DNA from: JANRIC01 sp033765345
Lineage (GTDB): Bacteria > Bacteroidota > Bacteroidia > Cytophagales > Microscillaceae
DNA length: 64,000 nucleotides
Reading direction: 5' to 3'
Assembly (NCBI GenBank): GCA_033765345.1
Contig: JANRIC010000004.1
Location: 1-64,000 of the forward strand
This document shows, one piece after another, positions 52,678-62,243 of the stretch (position 1 is its first letter; every line of letters begins with the position of its first letter). The position numbers and the translations under genes were made by a program. The notes under the pieces are model-generated. The model was not told the origin of the DNA. It ran no database searches and saw nothing but the letters and a program-made list of their open reading frames with translations.

Positions 52678-53097
52678 ATGGACAAAGTATTAAATTTTGG
52701 TAGATATTTGTTCCCTTTATCATTTTTGTTGTATGTGGGACTTCATTTAGGCAAACCTGAGGTAGGAGCTTCTTTTGTTCCAGATTACATACCATTTCCA
52801 TACTTTTGGAATTACTTTACTTTGGTTTGTATTATACTGTTTATTGTCAGTGCGGTGATAGGCAAGTATGATAAATTGGCTTACACAATGATGGCTCTTT
52901 ATGTCATCCTAATGGCCGTATTGGTTCATTTACCAAGAGCTATGGGGCAAGAATTAGGAACGGAAGCCATGATGACAGCCGATCTCTCGCAAGAAAAAGA
53001 ACTGGAAATGGTAAACTTTTTAAGAAATATCATGGTCACGGGTGCTTTACTGGGATTTGCTAAATACGTAGCAAAAGACAAAAAAGTAATTGGCTGA
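52678..53097 (+). CDS. Small four-helix membrane protein, DoxX-like
   Basis: A 139-residue protein with four predicted membrane helices and the DoxX-type layout (LNFGRYLFPLSFLLYVGLHL; the helix LAYTMMALYVILMAVLVHLP; and a last helix MVTGALLGFAKYVA). DoxX-like proteins are linked to redox stress in some bacteria. No direct clue to function here. It is 14 bp after the YCII-type gene and probably cotranscribed. Confidence 0.65.
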   Translation: MDKVLNFGRYLFPLSFLLYVGLHLGKPEVGASFVPDYIPFPYFWNYFTLVCIILFIVSAVIGKYDKLAYTMMALYVILMAVLVHLPRAMGQELGTEAMMTADLSQEKELEMVNFLRNIMVTGALLGFAKYVAKDKKVIG

Positions 53098-53380
53098 TAG
53101 CATAGACGGCACACCACAGGGCTTGCGTCCGGCAGAGTAAAGTACTTTGTCGGACGTTTTTGTCATCAAATTGTGTAGCTGTCATTTGTATTCGTACCAA
53201 GTATACGAAAGGAGCTTTGTCTCCTGTTAAACCAAACGGCACTCTGACAGTCTAACAAAGATAAAACCATAAGAAAATCCAGAATGAATTCATTAAAACT
53301 GACTTTTTGCACCTCTATTTTCAAATGAGGGTATTTTTAATGCAACCCTCACCAATCATCTTTTTAGCTCGAGGGAAGTC

Positions 53381-54778
53381 TTAAAGCTCTTTTTTAAACA
53401 CAGCCATTTGACTGGCTGCGCCTACTTCTGCGTCTAGTTCTCCGATGGGATAGATTTTGACCTCGTAGGAATACTGCTCGCAGATTTTTTGTGTCCATTG
53501 CTCAAATTCGCTCCGAGTCCACTCGAAGCGGTGGTCGTCATGGCGAAACTTACCTTCTTTGAGGAATACGTATTTGCGGTTGTACTCTATATTAGGTGTA
53601 GTAAGAATAATCAGGCGAGGTTGAGTAAATTCAAAAAGGACACGCTCAAGGGCTTGCAACCGGTCAAGGTCTAGGTGCTCGATGACTTCTACCATTGCTA
53701 CGGCTTCGTAGCCATCGAGTCGTTTGTCGCGATAAGTCAAAGCCCCCTGAATCAAGTCAATACGTTCTCTTTGCCGGGGAGGCATTTGATCTATATAAAG
53801 ATTTTCTTTGGCTTTTTGTAAAGCGGCAAAAGAAACATCCATACCCAGAATCTTTTGAAATTGGTTTTCTTTAAGCAACATTTTCAGCAATTTACCTTCT
53901 CCACAACCTAGGTCGGCTACGCTTCGCACTTTGAATGATTTGAGCTGTTCTAAGACAGCATCCAGTCTTTGGCGATGCAGGGAGGTTTTTTTTTGACGAG
54001 ATTCAGAAGTTTCTTCTTCTTTCTCGAGTGCTGTTTCATCCTCGGAGGCATCTCTTAATTTTTCCAGTGCAAGGCGAGCATATCCTTTGATGTTTTTGAG
54101 ATAACGCCGGGCGATCAAAGTTTTCTCCGGGTGACTATCGAGCCAGCCCTGCCCTTTTGCCAGCAGTTTGTCGATTTCGTTTTTATCGACCCAATAATGT
54201 TTTTCATCATCGAAGACCGGAAGTAATACATATAAATGAGTGAGTAATTCCTGCAATCTTAGGGTATGGCGCAGTGTCAGACTGTAATAATGGCTCATTC
54301 CCCAAAGAGGAAATTGCTCATCGAGGGGGAGTTGTGTACTTTCAAAGCGATACCCTAGGGGTTCGAACAGGCGATGAATCATTTGCTCGCCACCTTTGAT
54401 CGGGAGTACTGAAATTTTGGCTTCCAAGGGCATTTTGATGGCAGGGAGTTCGGGGCGTTCCTTACAATTGCCATTCAGGGCACTGGAGAAAACTTTGGCA
54501 ATGGCAGTGCTGGTAAATGAAGAAGCTACATAGGGGCGGTCGTTGACGTAGTGGTTGAGCATCATGGTCTTACCAGGAATCTGAAGAGAGCGAACCATCT
54601 CGATGCTGTCTATCTCCAGCAGCATACAAGCTGTACACTTATGCGGGCTAGATTCGGGATAAAAAACGTGTGCTTTTGCGGTATTCAAAAGAAAACTTTG
54701 TACTTTATCTGGGTGTTTGTGGAGCAAATAACCCAGGTCAGTAGCCGGATAATGCTCAGTACTGATGGTTAATAGCAT
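53381..54778 (-). CDS. hen1: Hen1: 3'-terminal RNA ribose 2'-O-methyltransferase
   Basis: A 465-residue RNA repair enzyme. The N-terminal half (1-250) is the Hen1-specific ligase-activating domain; the C-terminal half is a SAM methyltransferase with VADLGCGEGKLL (around 287-298) and the metal-binding EVIEHLD, followed by RLIILTTPNIEYN. Bacterial Hen1 methylates the 2'-OH at the 3' end of a damaged tRNA so that the repaired junction resists the same toxin, normally together with Pnkp, a kinase-phosphatase-ligase that rejoins the ends. Pnkp is not adjacent: the next gene (5 bp upstream) is a membrane protein. Its partner may be elsewhere in the genome. Confidence 0.9.
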   Translation of the reverse strand: MLLTISTEHYPATDLGYLLHKHPDKVQSFLLNTAKAHVFYPESSPHKCTACMLLEIDSIEMVRSLQIPGKTMMLNHYVNDRPYVASSFTSTAIAKVFSSALNGNCKERPELPAIKMPLEAKISVLPIKGGEQMIHRLFEPLGYRFESTQLPLDEQFPLWGMSHYYSLTLRHTLRLQELLTHLYVLLPVFDDEKHYWVDKNEIDKLLAKGQGWLDSHPEKTLIARRYLKNIKGYARLALEKLRDASEDETALEKEEETSESRQKKTSLHRQRLDAVLEQLKSFKVRSVADLGCGEGKLLKMLLKENQFQKILGMDVSFAALQKAKENLYIDQMPPRQRERIDLIQGALTYRDKRLDGYEAVAMVEVIEHLDLDRLQALERVLFEFTQPRLIILTTPNIEYNRKYVFLKEGKFRHDDHRFEWTRSEFEQWTQKICEQYSYEVKIYPIGELDAEVGAASQMAVFKKEL

Positions 54779-54783
54779 ACTTG

Positions 54784-55938
54784 TTAAATAATTTTGGCTT
54801 CTAGGAGTTCATTCATTCCTCTGCCTTCCAGAAAAGATTTTTCCCAGGCTTTGAGTATCTTAAAATCTATGTGGATCAGCCCTTCTCGATGAAGCTCCTC
54901 TAGCACTATTTTTTCACGGTAAGATAACTTTCCATCGATCATAATTCCAAAGATCAGCAAACGAGCAAGCCCTTGTTTGGCATTTTCATTCAGGCTTTCG
55001 GCTTTTTTGATGAGTTCTTCCCGACTCAGAGGGGCTTGTTTTTTGAGTTCGAATTCAAATACCTGAATTAAACTTTCTACCAATAAGAAATGATTGTGAT
55101 GAAAATTTCTTTTGGTGACGGCTATAAACTGGAGCACATCATAGAGGGTGCTTTTAAAATGATCGTCTTCGTGCAGTTTTTTATGCAAGGTATAGCTAAG
55201 GTGTCGAATCATATTGGGTGCCATAATACGCACTTTGGCTTCACGGATGACCCGATTGGCTGCGTACATATTCCAAAAGGCAAAAACAGGGATACCGATC
55301 AGGTCTATATAAGCTCTCAACATATACCGGCCAAAAACCCTAGCCAGCACCATTTTGATCAATACATTACTCAGACTTGCTTTGAGCAGATTAAAGGTAG
55401 TAAAAAGTATGATATTGAATTTGGAAAGCCCTGCCAGGGGGTCAATGCCGAAGATAAGAATTTGTTTATTGGGTTTCTCGAGGCTTACCTCAAAAAGTGT
55501 CTCGATATGTTTTTCATAATCAGGGTCTTCTCTACTGGGAAATCCGCATACAAAGGCGATTTGATGCACGGTACGCAGATTGAGTACCACTAAGGCGGCA
55601 ATTTCAAGAATAGCCAGTATCAAGCCGTAAATTGTAAACATAATCGGGATCGGTATCTGCGCCATTCCGGGGATATTGACCGTAAAAACCCAAAATATCT
55701 CTGGGCAAAGATAATAGGGTAAGTACAAGGAAATAATCCCTAAGGAGCCGAAAAGACCTGCAAAAAATAGGGTATTCCTGCGAATGAGTTGGATGGTTTT
55801 TACCTCATCATCATTGAGAATATGGTATTCATCTACCTCAGGAGCTCTTTTACGGGTAAGTTTTTTAAAATATCGAAAAGCATACTTTTCGTGTAAGAGG
55901 CTTTTGGGTTTCTGTTTGTGTTCAATCAGGTAATCCAT
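54784..55938 (-). CDS. Membrane protein with TerB-like C-terminal helices
   Basis: A 384-residue protein of no clear family. The N-terminal third has three or so membrane helices (about 55-75, 95-120, 175-220), a soluble segment lies between, and the C-terminus (about 260-375) is helical with KGLARLLIFGIMIDGKLSYREK-type acidic loops that resemble TerB repeats. It ends 5 bp before hen1 and starts 50 bp after an ABC transporter gene on the same strand, so the three may be one transcript. Confidence 0.55.
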   Translation of the reverse strand: MDYLIEHKQKPKSLLHEKYAFRYFKKLTRKRAPEVDEYHILNDDEVKTIQLIRRNTLFFAGLFGSLGIISLYLPYYLCPEIFWVFTVNIPGMAQIPIPIMFTIYGLILAILEIAALVVLNLRTVHQIAFVCGFPSREDPDYEKHIETLFEVSLEKPNKQILIFGIDPLAGLSKFNIILFTTFNLLKASLSNVLIKMVLARVFGRYMLRAYIDLIGIPVFAFWNMYAANRVIREAKVRIMAPNMIRHLSYTLHKKLHEDDHFKSTLYDVLQFIAVTKRNFHHNHFLLVESLIQVFEFELKKQAPLSREELIKKAESLNENAKQGLARLLIFGIMIDGKLSYREKIVLEELHREGLIHIDFKILKAWEKSFLEGRGMNELLEAKII

Positions 55939-55988
55939 AAGAAGCTTATCTTTGAATAGTTATTTTTCCACGCAAAGATAAACTAAAA

Positions 55989-57752
55989 TTATACCAATGC
56001 CTTATACTGCATTTTATATAAATTGGCATAATAACCATTTTGCCAGAGCAAATCCTGGTGTGTACCTGCTTCTACGATTTCGCCCTTGTGCAAAACCAAA
56101 ATCTTATCTGCTTTTTGAATGGTAGACAATCGGTGAGCAATGACGATGGCGGTTCGGCCTTTCATTAATTTCTCGATGGCCGCCTGAATGAGTTCTTCGG
56201 TTTCGGTATCTACAGAAGAGGTAGCTTCATCCAATACAATCACCCTGGGGTCGTACACAATGGCTCTTACGAATGAGATCAGTTGTCTTTGACCTACAGA
56301 TAAGGTAGCGCCTCGCTCTTGCACATTATACTCAAACCCTTCTTCAAGTTTCTCAATAAATTTGCGAGCACCCACCAATTCGGCAGCCTGGAGAATTTTT
56401 TCTTTTTCTAGGGTTTCATTTCCTAGAGTAATATTTCGGTGAATGGTATCTGAAAAAAGGAAAACATCCTGAAGAACTACGCCAATATTCCGGCGGAGGT
56501 AACCCAATTCGTATTCGCGGATGTCTTTGCCATCGAGTTTGATATGCCCTTTGTTGATCTCGTAAAAGCGGCTCAAAAGATTGATGACCGAAGATTTACC
56601 AGCACCTGTAGCACCTACCAGGGCTACGGTTTCTCCGGCTTTGACCTCAAAAGAAATATTTTTCAATATATAATTTTCGTCGTTGTAGGCAAACCAAACG
56701 TGCTCAAATTGAATATTTCCTTCAATTTTTTCGGGTTGTAGCGTGCCTTCGTTCGGAATCACATCGTTGGTATCCAGGAGCTTGAGGATGCGATTGGTAC
56801 TGACGATGCCCAGTTGAATGGTATTAAAGCGGTCGGCTATCATTCGAATAGGTCTGAAAAACAACGAAATATACATAATAAATGCAATCAAAGTACCCAA
56901 TTCTACGCCTTCGGTAAGTACGCCTCGGGCACCATACCATACAAGCAAACCAGTACCCCCTGCGGCTATAATTTCCGCAACCGGAAAATAAACCGAATAA
57001 TACATAACAGCTTTCAGGTTGGCCCGTCGGTGTTCTTTGTTGATTTCCTCGAATTTTTTGTATTCCGTATCCTCGCTGCTGAATATCTGTACGACACTCA
57101 TACCGGTGATGTGTTCCTGTACAAAAGCATTAAGATTTGAAACTGCCGCCCGGGTTTCGTCAAAAGCTTTTTTGATTTTTTCTTTAAAAATATATGTACT
57201 GATCAAGAGAAAAGGTAAAAGAGAAAGACTGATGAGAGAGAGCTTCCAGTTGGTGAGGAACATTAGTAAAAGAATAAAAAATATCTGCAAAATATCTCCA
57301 ATCAGGGCTGCTACGCCTTCAGTAAATACATTGGAGAGCGTCTCGATATCCGAAATGTTACGGGTTACAAGCCTTCCGATGGGAGTACGGTCATAAAATT
57401 TGAGCCTTAGGCGGAGGATATGTTCATACAATTGGACGCGAATGTCTTTGATAATGTGCTGACCCAGCCAACCTGACAAATGTGTATGGATATATTGCAC
57501 ATAAGACTGGATAATTAACATAATGACCATGAGTACCGTCATAAAAACCAGGCCTGAGTAGTCATCCGCATTGATGTGGCGGTTGATGGTATATTCCACC
57601 AGATAAGGTCTTACTGGTCCGAGTACACCGACCAAGATGGTGAGTACCACCAATATCCAGAATTGTTTGGCATAAGGTCTGGCAAAATCAATTAAACGCC
57701 AAATTGTAGACCATTCTAAAATTTTATCACTTACCGTTTCTTTATCAGACAT
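55989..57752 (-). CDS. ABC exporter, fused permease-ATPase (MsbA-like)
   Basis: A 587-residue half-transporter. Six membrane helices (about 25-325) come first, then an ATPase with Walker A GATGAGKSS (near 380), Q-loop LQDVF, signature LSVGQRQLISF and Walker B VIVLDEATSSVD. The half-transporter works as a dimer. Homology to MsbA and multidrug exporters suggests a hydrophobic or lipid substrate; the actual one is unknown. It is cotranscribed with or near the hen1-linked membrane protein. Confidence 0.9.
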   Translation of the reverse strand: MSDKETVSDKILEWSTIWRLIDFARPYAKQFWILVVLTILVGVLGPVRPYLVEYTINRHINADDYSGLVFMTVLMVIMLIIQSYVQYIHTHLSGWLGQHIIKDIRVQLYEHILRLRLKFYDRTPIGRLVTRNISDIETLSNVFTEGVAALIGDILQIFFILLLMFLTNWKLSLISLSLLPFLLISTYIFKEKIKKAFDETRAAVSNLNAFVQEHITGMSVVQIFSSEDTEYKKFEEINKEHRRANLKAVMYYSVYFPVAEIIAAGGTGLLVWYGARGVLTEGVELGTLIAFIMYISLFFRPIRMIADRFNTIQLGIVSTNRILKLLDTNDVIPNEGTLQPEKIEGNIQFEHVWFAYNDENYILKNISFEVKAGETVALVGATGAGKSSVINLLSRFYEINKGHIKLDGKDIREYELGYLRRNIGVVLQDVFLFSDTIHRNITLGNETLEKEKILQAAELVGARKFIEKLEEGFEYNVQERGATLSVGQRQLISFVRAIVYDPRVIVLDEATSSVDTETEELIQAAIEKLMKGRTAIVIAHRLSTIQKADKILVLHKGEIVEAGTHQDLLWQNGYYANLYKMQYKALV

Positions 57753-57852
57753 AATTTTTAGCAGAATTTAATTGATTTTCAGAACTTGCTCCTTGTGAGT
57801 TTTGATTCTTTTTAAAACCAATTCGGTTTAGGTATAGGTTAAAATCTATATT

Positions 57853-58614
57853 TTAATAAGTATGAATATCCGCTTGCTTTAATTCAAAAGGATAAAGCAC
57901 CTCTGTGAGGAACAAACCCTGGGGCGGCACTGCCCAACCGGCGTGTTTTCTATCCCTGCTTTGAATAACCTTTTCAAAGTCATCAAGGTTCAGTTTTTGT
58001 AATCCGACATCGAGTAAGGTTCCGACAATTGCCCTTACCATGCCTCTCAGAAAACGGTCTGCACTGATGCTAAATATCAACAAATCTCCTTCTTGAGACC
58101 ACTTTGCTTGGTAAATTTGACAAAAAAAATGTTTTACTTCGGTTTTGACTTTGCTGAAAGATTGAAAATCTGTATAGTTTAGTAACAATTCAGCCGCTTG
58201 ATTCATTGTAGAGACATCCGGCAGTTGACGATAATGATAACTGTATTCCCTGAGAAAAGGATTTTTGCGTAGCGAGACTCGATATTCGTAACTTCTTTTG
58301 CAGGCATCAAAGCGAGCGTGTGCATCAGGTGCAACAGGATAAATATTTTTAACGGCAATATCTGTAGGAAGTGCGGAATTCAATCTATGTACGATGTCAA
58401 AAGGATTCATAAGGCTCTGTGTATCAAAATGTGCTATTTGTTGTTCGGCGTGTACGCCCGTATCTGTACGTCCGCTTCCGACTAAATCGGTGGCTTGGTG
58501 GAGGATCAGACTCAATTTACTTTGAATTTCTGCCTGTACAGAGTGGGCATTCTCCTGTATTTGCCAGCCGTGGTAGTGAGTTCCCTGATAGGCTATGTCA
58601 AGAAAATATCTCAA
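57853..58614 (-). CDS. truA: tRNA pseudouridine synthase A
   Basis: A 253-residue enzyme that makes pseudouridine at positions 38-40 of the tRNA anticodon stem-loop. The catalytic aspartate is D51 in GSGRTDTGVHAEQQ. The N-terminal FLDIAYQGTHYHGWQIQ and the later FLRGMVRAIVGTLLDVG fit the family well. It ends 100 bp before the ABC transporter start, on the same strand. Confidence 0.95.
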   Translation of the reverse strand: MRYFLDIAYQGTHYHGWQIQENAHSVQAEIQSKLSLILHQATDLVGSGRTDTGVHAEQQIAHFDTQSLMNPFDIVHRLNSALPTDIAVKNIYPVAPDAHARFDACKRSYEYRVSLRKNPFLREYSYHYRQLPDVSTMNQAAELLLNYTDFQSFSKVKTEVKHFFCQIYQAKWSQEGDLLIFSISADRFLRGMVRAIVGTLLDVGLQKLNLDDFEKVIQSRDRKHAGWAVPPQGLFLTEVLYPFELKQADIHTY

Positions 58615-58727
58615 TGAAGTATTTTTTGTTTTTCAACCGGGCAAATATACAGCAAAATATCTTTAAGCGCATACAAGGGAATAAATTATAAAATCTTATC
58701 ACTAACTTTGAAAGAACCTAGTACACT

Positions 58728-60053
58728 ATGACTTTAAAAGACTTGCTTTTAACGCCGATTTATTTGCTTATTATATACCTGATTGCTTATGCTATCAGGA
58801 ATCAAATAAAAAACAAGCAGATTCGCACCTATTTTATTCCTGCACTCCACGCAAAAATTATCGGAGCTTTGGCCTTGGGCTTGATTTATCAGTTTTATTA
58901 TGGAGGTGGAGATACGTATAATTTCTTCAGAGATAGTGGCATCATTTGGCAGGCATTTTTGACTTCCCCATTGATCGGTATCCGTATTTTATTTGCAGGA
59001 GTAGAGAATTACAGTCCTGATTTGTATGAATTTACCCGGCATATTTATTTTTTCTCAGCCGGAGATGCACAAACCTTTCACGTGATCAGATTATCAGGTT
59101 TTTTTGATATTTTCTCCTTTCATACGTATTCCATCAATGCCATTTTTTTTGCGATTGCAAGCTTTACCGGGGTTTGGGCTATGTATAAGGTTTTTTATGA
59201 TTTATTTCCTGGGCTTCATCGCCCGCTTGCCATAGCCGTCTTTTTTATTCCTTCGGTATTTTTCTGGGGTTCAGGTCTGATGAAAGATACGATAGCTATG
59301 GGGGCTTTGGGCTGGTTATTTCACGCTTTTTATTTTGGGCTTATTCGCCGCAAACAGGTAGTTGTTAACCTGATCGTACTTTTTATTGCCTTGAATATTA
59401 TTCGTATTATTAAGGTGTACATTTTACAGGCTTTTTTGCCAGCTGCTTTTCTCTGGTTGTTTTTGCAGTATCGGGCATCCATTAAATCCCGCCCACTCAG
59501 GATCATTTCATTTCCTTTTGTGATAGCCCTGACGATTCCTTTTGCTTATATCGCACTTATTCAAATCACCGTAGATAATGAACGCTACCAACTGGAGAAT
59601 GTCATCAGTACTACACAAGTCACATCAGACTGGCTGGCTACGGTCAGTGAGCGAGAAGGCGGTTCGGGCTATACTTTGGGAGAAATCTCCTATACGCCCA
59701 CCGGATTGCTGAGTATCGCGCCCAGAGCGATATGGTTGGGTTTGTTTCAGCCGCATCCTTGGCAAGCAAACAATCCTGTTATGCTTTTATCTGCCATTGA
59801 AGCCACTTTTTTTCTCTTTTTGACGATAAAAATATTTTTTCAGGTTAATTTTTTTAAATTAATGAACTTATTTTTTCAGTATCCGATACTGACTTTTTGT
59901 TTAATATTTTCATTAGTTTTGGCCTTTGGAGTTGCTATTGCCAGTTTTAACTTTGGGACCATGGTCAGGTATCGAATTCCAATGATGCCTTTTTATCTGG
60001 CAATGCTGTATTTGATTCAATATCTATCACGAGATTCCAAAAAAATCTTTTAA
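58728..60053 (+). CDS. Multi-pass membrane protein, glycosyltransferase-like
   Basis: A 441-residue protein with about ten membrane helices. Motifs such as GGGDTYNFFRDSG (near 65), GLMKDTIAMGALGWLFHAFYF and the late MVRYRIPMMPFYLAMLYL suggest a polysaccharide-type membrane enzyme of the GT-C fold, but I do not recognise a specific family. It lies just before pst and is separated from it by 137 bp without a clear promoter or terminator. Confidence 0.5.
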   Translation: MTLKDLLLTPIYLLIIYLIAYAIRNQIKNKQIRTYFIPALHAKIIGALALGLIYQFYYGGGDTYNFFRDSGIIWQAFLTSPLIGIRILFAGVENYSPDLYEFTRHIYFFSAGDAQTFHVIRLSGFFDIFSFHTYSINAIFFAIASFTGVWAMYKVFYDLFPGLHRPLAIAVFFIPSVFFWGSGLMKDTIAMGALGWLFHAFYFGLIRRKQVVVNLIVLFIALNIIRIIKVYILQAFLPAAFLWLFLQYRASIKSRPLRIISFPFVIALTIPFAYIALIQITVDNERYQLENVISTTQVTSDWLATVSEREGGSGYTLGEISYTPTGLLSIAPRAIWLGLFQPHPWQANNPVMLLSAIEATFFLFLTIKIFFQVNFFKLMNLFFQYPILTFCLIFSLVLAFGVAIASFNFGTMVRYRIPMMPFYLAMLYLIQYLSRDSKKIF

Positions 60054-60190
60054 ATACCAAGATAAAACCGAGATCTTATGCAAAAATTTGCAAAAATTTG
60101 CCTTAAAGTCTTAGTTTTACTAAAAAGTAACAATTATTTTACATAAATCACGAGTTAAGTTATGTGTGGTTTCCTAAATTGCCGCCTAAA

Positions 60191-61027
60191 ATGAATATTG
60201 AAGTGAGGTTACTAAGTTTTTTGTTTTTTATTTGTCTGTCTTTCAGTTCCTGTCAACGAAATACCAATTCCATTAAAATAAAGGGGAGTGATTCTGTGTT
60301 ACCGATTTCCCAACGTGAGGCTGAAGCATTTATGGAGCAAAACCCGCAAGCAGGGGTCACAGTGACTGGTGGAGGTAGTGGGGTAGGTATTGCGGCACTC
60401 ATAGACGGAACGACTCACATTGCGATGTCATCCAGAGAAATTAAAATCGGAGAAAAACTTCGCTTAAAAGATAAAAATCGTACACTTCGCGAGGTTACCA
60501 TTGCGTATGATGCCCTTGCTTTGGTAGTACATCCGGCCAACCCCATCAAAGCCCTTAAAAGAGAAGATATTGAGAAGATTTACACCGGAAAAATAGACAA
60601 TTGGAAAGATCTGGGAGGCAAAGATCAAAAAATTGTTGCTTATGCCCGTGAAAGCAGCTCAGGTACTTATGAATATTTTAAAGAAGCTGTATTGGATAGA
60701 AAAGAATACGCTTCCAGTGTGAGGTCTTTGACCTCGAATGGTGCTATTATTCAATCGGTCGGTCAGGCTGAAGGCGCACTCGGTTACATTGGGCTTGCCT
60801 ATTTAAACCCTAAAGTCAAAGCCATTCAGGTTTCTTTTGACAAGGGCAAAAATTTCGTAGATCCTTCTTTTGAGAATGCTAAAAACAAAATATATCCCAT
60901 ATCCCGACCGCTTTATTATTATTTTGTTCAGGAATCTCAATCCTTGGTGCAGCCTTATCTTGATTTTGCCTTTTCTGGCAGAGGTCAAAAAATTATTACT
61001 GATATTGGTTATGTTCCTAATAAATAG
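60191..61027 (+). CDS. pstS: Phosphate-binding periplasmic lipoprotein PstS
   Basis: Substrate-binding part of the high-affinity phosphate ABC transporter. I start at 60191 (MNIEVRLLSFLFF); a lipoprotein signal ends FSSC (Cys21), so the protein is membrane-tethered. KGSDSVLPISQ, GGGSGVGIAALIDG, HIAMSSREI and YARESSSGTYEYF are phosphate-binding loops of PstS. The HPANPIKALKREDIEKIYTG phrase and the following NWKDLGGK return, altered, inside PstC. It is first of a pstSCAB operon with 14, 8 and 23 bp gaps. Confidence 0.93.
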   Translation: MNIEVRLLSFLFFICLSFSSCQRNTNSIKIKGSDSVLPISQREAEAFMEQNPQAGVTVTGGGSGVGIAALIDGTTHIAMSSREIKIGEKLRLKDKNRTLREVTIAYDALALVVHPANPIKALKREDIEKIYTGKIDNWKDLGGKDQKIVAYARESSSGTYEYFKEAVLDRKEYASSVRSLTSNGAIIQSVGQAEGALGYIGLAYLNPKVKAIQVSFDKGKNFVDPSFENAKNKIYPISRPLYYYFVQESQSLVQPYLDFAFSGRGQKIITDIGYVPNK

Positions 61028-61041
61028 TTTGCTGTGAACTT

Positions 61042-62235
61042 ATGGCTAAAAAAATTAGAATTAAAGAAAGAATCATTGAAGGACTCATTTATATAAGCGG
61101 TACTTCAACAACTATTGCCGTTTTATTAATTGTATTTTTTATTTTTAAGGAAGGTTCGGGTTTGTTTTTTATGCCACCACTTGAAGAAGGGTATGTCATT
61201 GCCATTCATCCTCAAAACCCTGTCAAAGAACTTAGTGAAAAAGAAATCAAATCCATTTTTAATAAAGACATTGTAAACTGGAAAGATTTAAATGGTAAGC
61301 CCGAAAAAATCCTGACTTTTGTACCTGATGATATAGAGTTGGTATTTAAGCCTGAAGACCTCGGAACTGATTTTGTGCTTTTAAAAGATAAAATGGAGAC
61401 TTATGCCCTTTCCAATCCCAATATCATCCTGGCAATGCCGGAGCGTTATGTGGGTAATGCTTTGAAAAGAATTCCCATAGATAAAATTGGGCTTGGTAGC
61501 TTCCTCTTTGATAAAGATTGGTTTCCTACTTCTATTCCTTTGCATAGCTTTGGTATTTGGGCGATTATTCTGGGTACACTTTGGGTGTGTGTGGGAGCTT
61601 TATTGTTTGCCATACCAGCTGGAATTATTGCGGCTATTTATATGGCAGAGATTGCCAACCCACGCTTCCGCAATATCATTAGTCCTTTTATAGAATTACT
61701 GGCCGGAATCCCATCGGTAATCTACGGATTCTTTGGTTTGGTAGTAATTGTACCCATGATTCAGCGTACTTTCCAACTCCCTGCTGGTGAAACCGCCTTG
61801 GCAGGTAGTATTTTATTAGGCATCATCGCCTTGCCGACCATCATTACGATTGCCGAAGATGCCATTCGGGCTACTCCACGCGAATTAAAAGAAGCCAGTT
61901 TTGCACTCGGAGCCACACATTGGCAGACCATATACAAGGTAGTAGTTCCCTATTCTATTTCGGGAATTGTCTCTGCGTGCATTTTAGGAGTCGGCAGGAC
62001 AGTAGGCGAAACGATGGCTGTACTCATGGTGACCGGAAATGCCGCCCAGATTCCTAATTCTTTTCTGAGCTCTGTTCGTACCATTACAGCTACCGTAGCT
62101 GCAGAGTTGGGAGAAGCTCCGCAAGGAGGTATTCACTACAAAGCCCTTTTTATGCTTGCCTCCATTCTGTTCATTATTACATTTTTGCTTAATCTCGTAG
62201 CCGACCGGATAGCCAGTCGGTCGGCTAGAAAATAA
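61042..62235 (+). CDS. pstC: Phosphate ABC permease PstC with a PstS-like insert
   Basis: A 397-residue permease, longer than the usual 300 or so. TM1 (about 15-42) is followed by an extracytoplasmic insert (about 45-160) carrying HPQNPVKELSEKEIKSIF then VNWKDLNGKPEKI, which lines up with the phosphate-binding protein encoded just upstream. The permease resumes at WFPTSIPLHSFGIWAII, the normal PstC second-helix segment, and contains the EAA-loop ELKEASFALGATHWQTI. The insert resembles only part of PstS, so it is unlikely to bind phosphate alone; it may dock or help load PstS. Confidence 0.9.
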   Translation: MAKKIRIKERIIEGLIYISGTSTTIAVLLIVFFIFKEGSGLFFMPPLEEGYVIAIHPQNPVKELSEKEIKSIFNKDIVNWKDLNGKPEKILTFVPDDIELVFKPEDLGTDFVLLKDKMETYALSNPNIILAMPERYVGNALKRIPIDKIGLGSFLFDKDWFPTSIPLHSFGIWAIILGTLWVCVGALLFAIPAGIIAAIYMAEIANPRFRNIISPFIELLAGIPSVIYGFFGLVVIVPMIQRTFQLPAGETALAGSILLGIIALPTIITIAEDAIRATPRELKEASFALGATHWQTIYKVVVPYSISGIVSACILGVGRTVGETMAVLMVTGNAAQIPNSFLSSVRTITATVAAELGEAPQGGIHYKALFMLASILFIITFLLNLVADRIASRSARK

Positions 62236-62243
62236 TAAATTTT

